Shown here piece after piece: positions 1 through 7,800 of a stretch of DNA of 64,000 nucleotides. This stretch comes from Phycisphaerales bacterium (lineage in GTDB: Bacteria > Planctomycetota > Phycisphaerae > Phycisphaerales > UBA1924). Within the stretch, counting starts at the first letter, position 1. Each line of letters opens with the position of its first letter. The notes below the pieces were generated by a model. That model had not been told where the DNA came from and made no database searches. It was given only the letters and a program-made list of their open reading frames with translations. The position numbers and the translations under genes were made by a program. The stretch covers positions 1 through 64,000 of the forward strand of contig JAJDDF010000003.1 in assembly GCA_029260455.1 (NCBI GenBank), in the 5' to 3' direction.

Positions 1-95
1 ACAACAGAAACAACAACTATAACAACAACAGAAATAATAACAACAACAGAAATAATAACAACAACAGAAACAACAACAACAGAAACAACAACAAT
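1..95. repeat. Imperfect (ACA/AAC)n low-complexity repeat
   Basis: About 95 bases built from ACAACA blocks punctuated by GAA and ATAATA; the unit ACAACAGAAATAATA recurs. It has no unique flanks that would suggest a CRISPR. Such repeats are typical of eukaryotic coding or microsatellite DNA and are not seen in the remaining 63 kb. Confidence 0.8.
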
Positions 96-146
96 GCCAG
101 TTCTGCTGGCTGGTACCGAGGCGACGCTGACGGTAGCAACAGTTAA
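3..146 (+). CDS. C-terminal end of an Asn/Arg low-complexity protein (partial, foreign-looking)
   Basis: Frame 3 is open from the window edge to a TAA at 144-146 and encodes about 30 residues of Asn runs interrupted by single Arg, then a short mixed tail (ASSAGWYRGDADGSNS). The DNA is an imperfect AAC/ACA/GAA repeat unlike anything else in the window. Asn-rich low-complexity tails are common in protist proteins and rare in planctomycetes. Frame 1 is also open here to about 232, so the frame is chosen only because its product has a sensible tail. It may be non-coding repeat. I infer that it belongs to the foreign-looking left end. Confidence 0.35.
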   Translation, partial: NRNNNYNNNRNNNNNRNNNNNRNNNNRNNNNASSAGWYRGDADGSNS

Positions 147-414
147 CAGCAGCTGCAGCATCAACAAAGCGGACAAGGAAGCAGCAGCTGTGCGGAGACG
201 GAGGGCGGGCGGCGGGATGTGTGATGATACATGAGAGTCGTTTGTTGTAGTGTGTGTGTATCCGTCCAGACCTTGAACACACAAATATACGTACAGGGAA
301 TACACACTTTTTCTTGATTTATATATATATATTATTGATACATTTTGATATTTCTACTTGTGTGTGCATTTTTTTTGCTTGTGTTTGCATTTTTTTCTTG
401 AGGGGCAAGCAGCA
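147..414. other. T-rich and TG-rich gap, kinetoplastid-intergenic-like
   Basis: No gene supported. The stretch contains TGTG runs near 248-260, a TATATATA run near 320-331, and three T6-T8 pyrimidine tracts between about 368 and 397, followed directly by an AG dinucleotide (401-402) and, 12 bases later, an ATG. That order (polypyrimidine tract, AG, short leader, ATG) is the arrangement of trans-splice acceptor sites in kinetoplastids. This reading is inference from composition only. Confidence 0.45.
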
Positions 415-600
415 ATGTTTGGCAGGGGACTGTCCGCCGCGCGATTGCGGGCCAGCGCTTACAACATATGGTCTAATGTACCAGCCATATCGAGGGTATC
501 GCTGCGTAGTGGTACTCGACTTCCGCATAAAGGTGGCGGCGGCGGCGGCGGTGGTGGTGGCTACAGCGGTGGCGGTGGCCGACGTGATGACTCTTGGTAA
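415..600 (+). CDS. 61-residue Gly-rich ORF with a mitochondrial-presequence-like N-terminus
   Basis: The ORF starts at an ATG 12 bases after an AG that follows a long T tract. Residues 1-39 are rich in Arg, Ser and Ala and lack acidic residues, which resembles an amphipathic mitochondrial targeting sequence. Residues 40-55 are almost all Gly with one Tyr-Ser, and the end is RRDDSW, an RGG-like tail seen in RNA-binding proteins. No folded domain is visible between the two parts. A bacterial Gly-rich RNA-binding protein tail cannot be excluded, but the missing RRM and the surrounding DNA argue for a eukaryotic (kinetoplastid-like) fragment. Function not assigned. Confidence 0.4.
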   Translation: MFGRGLSAARLRASAYNIWSNVPAISRVSLRSGTRLPHKGGGGGGGGGGYSGGGGRRDDSW

Positions 601-630
601 ACCCTTGCCGAGTCGAACACCACTGATCGC

Positions 631-936
631 TTAGGCGAACACATCCAACAACAGTTCACGTTGTGAATCACGCCGTGGATCGGAGGCTTTCATGTCACCA
701 TCCGCGGCGTTTCTCTGCGCACTCAACACATGAAGACGAGTCCGGACACTTGCTTCGGTGAGCCGTGGTGGTTCGATCCCATCACTGTGTGGCGTTGCGA
801 CTGCGATCAGTTTCATGTTGGCACCAGAAGAGCTGATTGGCTGCATACTCATGCCTCGCACCTCATACCCCCTCGATAGTGAAGTCTGATATACAGTGAG
901 CCCGATTGCACGCGCACGGCGCAGGAATCGTGGCAA
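631..936 (-). CDS. Unrecognised ORF downstream of the WecA-like transferase
   Basis: This 101-codon frame begins at a TTG (936). The same frame stays open upstream through about 20 more codons to an in-frame TGA near 997. Six codons before that TGA is an ATG that overlaps the stop of the transferase gene as TAATG, a usual coupling arrangement. So either the gene starts at the TTG, or a coupled gene is broken by an early stop. The product is polar, with no signal peptide or membrane segment, and I do not recognise it. Its 3' end lies at the suspected chimeric join, so its C-terminus may be artificial. Confidence 0.3.
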   Translation of the reverse strand: MPRFLRRARAIGLTVYQTSLSRGYEVRGMSMQPISSSGANMKLIAVATPHSDGIEPPRLTEASVRTRLHVLSAQRNAADGDMKASDPRRDSQRELLLDVFA

Positions 937-1013
937 GGGATGCAGATTATCCAGCGTGTGATGGATGCAGCGTGCTCGCAGGATTGCGCCGGTTCAGGCC
1001 GCTGCCCTCAGCA

Positions 1014-2423
1014 TTATGTACTTGATGGTGATGGCGATCGCCCTTGAGTGGCCCCCTCGGGGGGCGGCGCATCTGGCGTGGGAGGAGTTTCGGGTGTCGG
1101 TGGTACGGTAAAAAGTTGGGCCTGCGATTCAATCGCCTGGCGACGTGCCACTTTGACCGCGGTCACCGTGATGAATGCACCGAAAACCAATGCGACCGCG
1201 AGGACGACCCGCACGCGGCCTTCAGTTAACCACAAACCAAGACTTGCAAACACAGCGCCGATCAAATACAGCGTGAGCACCGCACCCTTGACACCAAGCG
1301 CACGTTTCAACATGTGATGCAGGTGCTGATCATCACCGGACGAAAGCGGTTTGCCTGCCAGCTTTCGGCGCACGATCGCCAGGAAAGTATCAATGATCGG
1401 TATCGCATAGATGATGAGCCCCGCGATGACCAGATGCGTCTTGCCGGTGTCGCCCAATGACAAAATGAGCACAATCGAGAGATAGCCTAGGAGCAACGAG
1501 CCGCAGTCACCCAGAAAAATAGTCGCAGGATTAAAATTATGCGGCAGGAACCCAAGGCACGCGCCAAGCAGCGCAAGCGCCAGGATAACGCGGGTGGAAT
1601 CCAGCGGTCCATCGTCCGCCGCCGAGAGATGCAACGCGACTATCAACAATCCCGCCACTGCAACTGCGGTCACACCGGGAAGCAGACCATCAAGGCCATC
1701 AATCAGATTCGATGCGTTGCACCCACCAAGGACAAAGACTGCGATGATGACCGTGCCAGCCCAGTACACAGCATCAAATTGAATCTCTGGGCCAAAGATC
1801 GCACCGAGTGCGGCAGGCGTTGTGATGCTCCAGATCATCTCCGTGTTGCCAAGCCAGGTTCCGATGGGCTGCATAAACCCCGCCGCGACCTTGACTCCGA
1901 TGTCGTCCATCGCGAGCGCCGCCGCCGCAAGAAGTTGTCCGACGATCTTCAAACGCGGGAACAGCCCCGCCACATCATCAAGCAAGCCCGTGATGGTGAT
2001 TGCGACCATCCCCACGACGATTGAAATCGGGAATCCGCGCTGCTCAAAGCGAGAGTCTTTCGGTTCATACAGCGCTTTTGGCAACCCTTCGCCGATATAG
2101 GCAAAGGCAATTGCTCCAAGCACACCCAGAAACACGGCGAGCCCGCCGAGATAGGCCACCGGGATGCGATGGGCCTTTCGCGGATCAGTTGGGTGGTCGA
2201 CGATGCCCTGAGAAATGGCAAGCCGTCGCATCAGAGGCGTGATGCACACCGTGAGCGCAAAGGCCACGATGAACACACCGATGTACCCATGAAACACATC
2301 GAGCGCACCCATACCTTCGGCAGCGGCAGTGACCGTGGAAGTGGCACCCGTTGGCTGCCCGGTTGACATCATGGTCGGATCATCGACCAGTTGCATCGCT
2401 TCACCCACATCTGGCAACTCCAT
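1014..2423 (-). CDS. Undecaprenyl-phosphate sugar-1-phosphate transferase (WecA/TagO, MraY superfamily)
   Basis: Polytopic membrane enzyme of 469 residues predicted to load the first sugar-1-phosphate onto undecaprenyl phosphate, starting polysaccharide repeat synthesis on the cytoplasmic face. Family motifs appear in order: DHPTDPRKAHR (76-86), the Asp pair LLDD (147-150), NLIDGLDGL (239-247), FLGDCGS (303-309) and the His loop DDQHLHHML (364-372). About ten hydrophobic segments lie between 45 and 425. The last about 35 residues are a Pro/Thr/Ser-rich cytosolic tail, longer than usual. It is the most distal clear gene of the minus-strand polysaccharide operon, 60 bases after the BY-kinase gene. 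The sugar specificity cannot be read from sequence. Confidence 0.93.
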   Translation of the reverse strand: MELPDVGEAMQLVDDPTMMSTGQPTGATSTVTAAAEGMGALDVFHGYIGVFIVAFALTVCITPLMRRLAISQGIVDHPTDPRKAHRIPVAYLGGLAVFLGVLGAIAFAYIGEGLPKALYEPKDSRFEQRGFPISIVVGMVAITITGLLDDVAGLFPRLKIVGQLLAAAALAMDDIGVKVAAGFMQPIGTWLGNTEMIWSITTPAALGAIFGPEIQFDAVYWAGTVIIAVFVLGGCNASNLIDGLDGLLPGVTAVAVAGLLIVALHLSAADDGPLDSTRVILALALLGACLGFLPHNFNPATIFLGDCGSLLLGYLSIVLILSLGDTGKTHLVIAGLIIYAIPIIDTFLAIVRRKLAGKPLSSGDDQHLHHMLKRALGVKGAVLTLYLIGAVFASLGLWLTEGRVRVVLAVALVFGAFITVTAVKVARRQAIESQAQLFTVPPTPETPPTPDAPPPEGATQGRSPSPSST

Positions 2424-2483
2424 TTGGCCAAGCGTGGCATGGTACGCCCAACGGTCAGACCCTGCCCGAGTGTTGATTCGTGA

Positions 2484-4700
2484 TCACACCGCGTCTGATT
2501 CCTGAGCAGTCGGTGCTTCATATTCCTGATAATCCATGGTGGTCTTGTAGTTCGATTTCAGATACCCACCTGCAGAGGCGCGCACGCCGTTGACGATCAC
2601 ACCAAGGAAGTCTGCGCGTGCGTCACCAAGCTGGGTTCGCAGTCGCACAAGCAACCCACGCTTCTCGCTATAGGCACGACAGACAAGTACGGAAGCATCG
2701 CACCGGCCTGCGAGGGCAAATGCATCGCCTGCAACAACCGCAGGTGCAACATCCAACAGCACCAGATCGTAGTTCGATTTTGCCTGCTCCAGAATGTCAT
2801 TCATCGTCGATGTGTTCAGGCGTTCATATTGATGACCCCGTTCAGTGCCCGCAGTGAGCAGCGATACACCTTCAGATATTTCTTGTACACAGGATGCGAG
2901 TGATTTTTCGTCGCGCAGCATGTCTACAAGCCCCGGACCTTCCTGAACATCAAGCATGGTGTGCAATGATGGACGGCGGAGATTGGCATCAATGATCAGC
3001 ACGCGCTTGTCGACCAGCGCGGCAGAAATGGCAAGGTTCGTGATAATCGAACTGTTTCCTGAGCCAGGCATGCCGGGGCAGAACACAATGCTCTGATGCC
3101 CACGAATCTCGCACGCCTTGAGAATCGAGGTGCGAATTTGGCGTGCACTCTCGGCGACAGCCCCAAGCGGACGATCCCGGACCGCTAGTTCAATGCGTTC
3201 CGGTTTGGCCGGGTCCATCGACAGTTCCGGCATGATGCCCAGCACGCGTGTGCGCGGGATCAGTGCGATGTCTCGTGGTGAACGCACGCGCTGCTCGCGC
3301 AATTCGCGAAGAACAATGAGGCCCACGGTTGAGCCGCAAACAAGGAAAATCGAAAGCGCCAGCATTGGAATTGGCTTTGGAAAACTTCGGAAGTCAGGCT
3401 TTTTTGCTTTTTCAATAATTCGTACCTGCGCGCCGACTTCATCGGCAACTGTCAGCAGACGTTTGCCTTCAGAAACCGTGTCCATCTCTTTTCGCTTCGC
3501 GTCACCCTCTGTCTCAAGTTCTTCATATTCTTTGAGCAGCCCCTGCACTTCCGTGAGCTTCGCCCGGGCAATTTCGAGATCGGACATGAGTTGTGATTCA
3601 GCACGCTCATACGAGGCGATTGTCGAACGATAGGTTTCAAGCAAGGCGGCAAATGCATCTGCCATTTGGTTATCGACAACTTTTTTGTATTGATTGTGCA
3701 ACGAACTGATCGCTGCTTCCATGGCCTTTACATCACGATGATTGGGACCGAACTGGGCGCGTGTCGATCCCAGTGTTGCTTCGCGCAATTCGATTTCACT
3801 TTCGATCGTCAGGGCAACCCGCGCTTCTTCAGCCTCTTTACGGATCACCTCGGGATACACCGGGGGTCCATCTTGGCGCGTGAGATCAGTATATTGATCA
3901 TTCAATTGCTGCATGCGAGCCCGGTCTTCACGCAACGCAACAATGCGGGGAAGCAGTTCCTGCACCTGCTGGTAATAACTCGATTCATTCTGGCGAATAC
4001 TTTCGAGTTCATTGTCCGTGATCAGGCGCTCTTTATTTGTTTCGATGGAATTGATTTCTGTACGCAATCGACGGATATTTTGATCGAATTGTGCAATCTT
4101 TTTACGGGCATCAGTGCCGCGCGTCTTGATGTGATCAGCCACATAGACGTTGGAAATGGCATTGGCAATCAACGGGGCATCAACTTGTGAGGCAGTGCGA
4201 ACGGTCACTTCGAAGAGGGCTGTGCCTCCGAGCATCCGCGCACTCACAATTTTTTTCAAATCATACAGCGCTTCTGCCTGATCCAGCCCATCTCGGCCCA
4301 TATACGCTTTCACCCACTGCGTCTTACGTACACCGGGTTCGTTCAAAGCGCTAAAAAGAATCTGATCCGTTTGAATCAGTTTCACCTGCGTCTGCAGGAA
4401 GACATCGTTTTCTTCGCCAATCGAAGTCCGCCCGACTGTGTCAGCGATTTCACTCGCTTTGAACGACGGCAGTGCCTGGAAAAGTACCTTGCCGTCATAC
4501 CGAGGCATGAACATCCCAAAGACCAGATACAGAACCACCCCCAGTACTCCTCCAGCAATACCGGAGCCAATCAACCATGGGTAGTAACTGCGAAGCAGAC
4601 CCACCGGGTCCAGTGCGGCGGCAGTTACGGCAGGCGCCGCTGCAATCGGCTGGCGCTGAGCCCCCGGAGGGGGCGGGGCAGACATCGTGGATGTACTCAT
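2484..4700 (-). CDS. Wzc/CapB-like BY-kinase with Wzz domain and altered Walker A
   Basis: Polysaccharide co-polymerase and tyrosine autokinase architecture. Numbering is from the ATG at 4700, chosen because AGAGGA precedes it; a second ATG lies ten codons upstream. A Pro-rich start leads to TM1 (about 41-63), a Wzz periplasmic region with long coiled coils (about 190-410), TM2 (about 443-464) and a cytoplasmic P-loop domain. Walker A' (VLIIDANLRRP, 567-577), Walker B (LVLLD, 646-650) and a C-terminal Tyr cluster (713, 718, 724, 727) are present. Walker A reads GMPGSGNSS (543-551) instead of GxxGxGKS/T: the ATP-binding Lys is Asn (codon AAC). Length-control function is likely retained; kinase activity is doubtful. 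Confidence 0.9.
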   Translation of the reverse strand: MSTSTMSAPPPPGAQRQPIAAAPAVTAAALDPVGLLRSYYPWLIGSGIAGGVLGVVLYLVFGMFMPRYDGKVLFQALPSFKASEIADTVGRTSIGEENDVFLQTQVKLIQTDQILFSALNEPGVRKTQWVKAYMGRDGLDQAEALYDLKKIVSARMLGGTALFEVTVRTASQVDAPLIANAISNVYVADHIKTRGTDARKKIAQFDQNIRRLRTEINSIETNKERLITDNELESIRQNESSYYQQVQELLPRIVALREDRARMQQLNDQYTDLTRQDGPPVYPEVIRKEAEEARVALTIESEIELREATLGSTRAQFGPNHRDVKAMEAAISSLHNQYKKVVDNQMADAFAALLETYRSTIASYERAESQLMSDLEIARAKLTEVQGLLKEYEELETEGDAKRKEMDTVSEGKRLLTVADEVGAQVRIIEKAKKPDFRSFPKPIPMLALSIFLVCGSTVGLIVLRELREQRVRSPRDIALIPRTRVLGIMPELSMDPAKPERIELAVRDRPLGAVAESARQIRTSILKACEIRGHQSIVFCPGMPGSGNSSIITNLAISAALVDKRVLIIDANLRRPSLHTMLDVQEGPGLVDMLRDEKSLASCVQEISEGVSLLTAGTERGHQYERLNTSTMNDILEQAKSNYDLVLLDVAPAVVAGDAFALAGRCDASVLVCRAYSEKRGLLVRLRTQLGDARADFLGVIVNGVRASAGGYLKSNYKTTMDYQEYEAPTAQESDAV

Positions 4701-4846
4701 TGCATAGTCCTCTTCAACTTCCGGGCGCATCGCCCCAACCCCAGCCCCTGTCTATCAACCGTTAGATCTCTGTGTGTTCATCGGTTCCATTGAGGACAAG
4801 CCTCAGCGTCGTCGGCACGTTCACACACATACATCGCCCGATAACG

Positions 4847-7800
4847 TCATTGGATTGTTGCCCGCACCTCGTCAATTTCTTTTTCGTACTGCATTCTGAT
4901 GGCCTTAATCTTTACATTTGGCACCGCCTCAGCCGCCCTATCCAAGGCCTGATGGGCTGACCGGCTGTCCTCAAGGGCAACAAAAGATTGGGCAAGATGG
5001 ATGTTGGATAACACTTTGTGGTCAGGGTTCATGGCGGTCCGAATAGCGTTTTGAAGGGTCTGGATCGAGTCATCGATCCTGCCACCCTCATAGAACACCA
5101 CACCGACGGTATCCAACACGGCCGAATTCGTTGGGGCAAGTTTCTGTGCCTTGACGGCAAATGGTACTGCGTCCGTGCCGCGATCAAGATGCTTGGCAAG
5201 GATGTATCCGGCGTTGTTATTCAACTCCAAGTCAAACTCATTGATGGCAAGTCCCTTGCGAGCATAGTCCATCGCTTCCTCAAATAACAAGCGGGCCTTG
5301 GGTGCATCAGATAATTCGATATCGCGTGCAATGTCGTACTGAATGTTCGACAGCAATTTGTACGCCTCGAGTGTTGCGAGTTCATCGCCGTCAGCAATCT
5401 CCACAAGTTCAAGTGCCTGTGAAACGTATTCCTCGCGACTTCCTTTATTGAGACGTAAATAGCCAAGCCGGCGTATCTCTAGTGTTGCAGGCAAGGGGCC
5501 TTGCTTGGCCATGATGTCAAGGCGCTTTTGCACAGCGGCTTCCGTGCCGAGTGTAAGCCGGGTTTGCGCGTACCAGTAGCCCAGCATGCCGGTGTCGCCA
5601 TCGGCAAGTTCGAAGGCCTGTGCGATGAGAACGTCCGCTTCATCAAGTTCACCCAGAAATGCTTGTGCGCGCGCCATCAACATGACGGTTGGGGCCGTCT
5701 CATCCGTCTGGCGAATCTTTTCGAGCAGTCGTAACGTCTGACCTCGCGTGGGCGGCTTGTCACGTTGCAGCATGCAATCAAGCAGGCTTGCAGCAACCAG
5801 GCGATGCCGAACTTCGTCCGCTTTTGTTTCATCCATCTCATAGAGACGCTGAAAACATTGTGATGCTTCACTGAAACGCTTCAGTCGCCGGCACAGATCG
5901 CCCGTAGACCCCTGCCAGAACACACTGTCCGGGTACCGTTCGGAGGCATCAATTGCAGCATTGACGCCCTCGGTCTCGCGGAGATTGCTCAGAAGCTGGT
6001 TCACAAGCACACGGCGCAGCGTGTCCTGACCCGCGGGGCCAGCGCTATCAATACCTTTGCGTAGTTCGGCGAATGCCTCGTCGATGCTCCCGCGGCTTTT
6101 GTACAGCTCAAATTTCATGCCCCACGCATCCATAATGTCAGGGCGAAGTTCTAGCACACGATTCAGATCTTGAATGACATCAGGAAACATTGCTTCATTG
6201 CTTCGGTTCAAGATTGCCCTGCGAAAGAACGGCAGATGTGAAGCAGGGTAGAGTTCAACAGCATGTCCCAGAACGCGCAGCGCTTCGCGAGTATCACCTT
6301 GCTGCTCCGCGAGTGCGGCGCTCAAGACGAGTATCTCCAGATCGTCGGGATTCAACGTTGATGCGTATTCAAGGGCAGCTTGTGCGCCTGAAAAATCATC
6401 AAGGCGGATGAGTGTTTCAACAAGGCGCTTGCTTACGCCAAAGTCTTCCCCAGGTTCTTCCGCGCCGGTGTCAATGACAGATCGATACGCCGCCGCTGCT
6501 CGTTCGTAGGCCGAGCGCGATTGTGCCTTGATTGGCTCGGCATCCTCGGGAGTACCACGGGTGGCAATTTGCGCGGCTTCATTATTCAGGATCGAGCCCT
6601 GATTGAAAAAATAGTTGCCAAGCTGACGATCAATATCGTGACTTTCCCCTTGATACGGTCTTGCCTCTTCCAGCACTGCCACAGAACGGTCGCCCTCGCC
6701 AGATTCCAGAAGGAAACCAGCTTGCGCCATGCGTGCTGCTGCCAGCGGTTCGTGCTCCGTGAGTGTTGCGGCATAGGATTCAAATACGGCATTGCCTTCG
6801 TCTACGGATCCGCGCCCGAGTGCAACAAGGGCCCGGAGACGCGTCATCACCAATGCGTGAATATCACTGTTCTCCAGGCTGTCTAAAACAATTGCCGCCT
6901 CATCAAATTCTTCGTCTTCAATGAGCAAAGATGCAAGTTTGATTGCGTTGTTTTTGTCGTCAGGTGTTGCACGCAGTAGTTCACGTCGAACGCTTAGTGC
7001 TTCATGCCGATCACCAGCCACGGCTTCGAGATCAAGCCAGAGTGCCAGTAATTCAGGATCGCGTGTGATAAAACGATGAATCGACGAGTCACGACCAATC
7101 ACCGCCAGTGCGTCGCTATTGCGCCCAAGACGGGCGAGTGCGCGCGCGTACAATTTTGCAGACATGACATCATCTGGTTTGCTTTGCATTGCCCTAGCAA
7201 GAGCATCAATGGCCTGATTGACGAGGCCTGCTTCAAGGCGCGCCTGGCCAAGAAATCTCCATAACGAAGAGTTGTATGGCAAGCGTTCAGTAGCAAGCTC
7301 GAACGTTCGTACCGCGTCGCTTGCTTTCCCTTCCGCTAGTTCAAGACGCCCCTGGAAGGTGGCACCCCCGGCTCGGTCAGAGTTCAGCTGCACTGCGCGC
7401 TGCACAGTGCTGCGAGCAGTTGCCATATCTCCCGTTTGCACGGACCAGACAAATCGAGCTTCGACCACGCTGGGGTGATTCGAATCGGCTTCTTCCGCAG
7501 CATCAAGCCACTCTTCAACTTTGTCATCCATCTGATTGCCGATGTAAAGCGACAAATACATCAGCGCTTTTTCTACATCGGAAATGTCGGCAACGTCAAT
7601 CAATGCCTCTTGCGCTTTGATGGGGTCATCGTAACCAAGACTGATTTTATAGCGCATCATCTCAGGATCATCGGGGAGTTGACGCAGCGCTTCCTGAACG
7701 ATGCTGAGCGCGCCCTCGCGATCATCCCGGATCATCTTGAGTTGTACCATCCGTCGAATGATGCGCTTGTCCGTGGGAAATGCCGCGTATGCTTCATTTA

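Noticed and set aside
1-95. CRISPR-like spacing in the left-end repeat
   Set aside because: Units are too short and vary, and there are no unique spacers or cas genes.
760-800. GGTTCGATCCC, resembling a tRNA T-loop
   Set aside because: No matching acceptor stem, D-arm or anticodon arm could be drawn around it.
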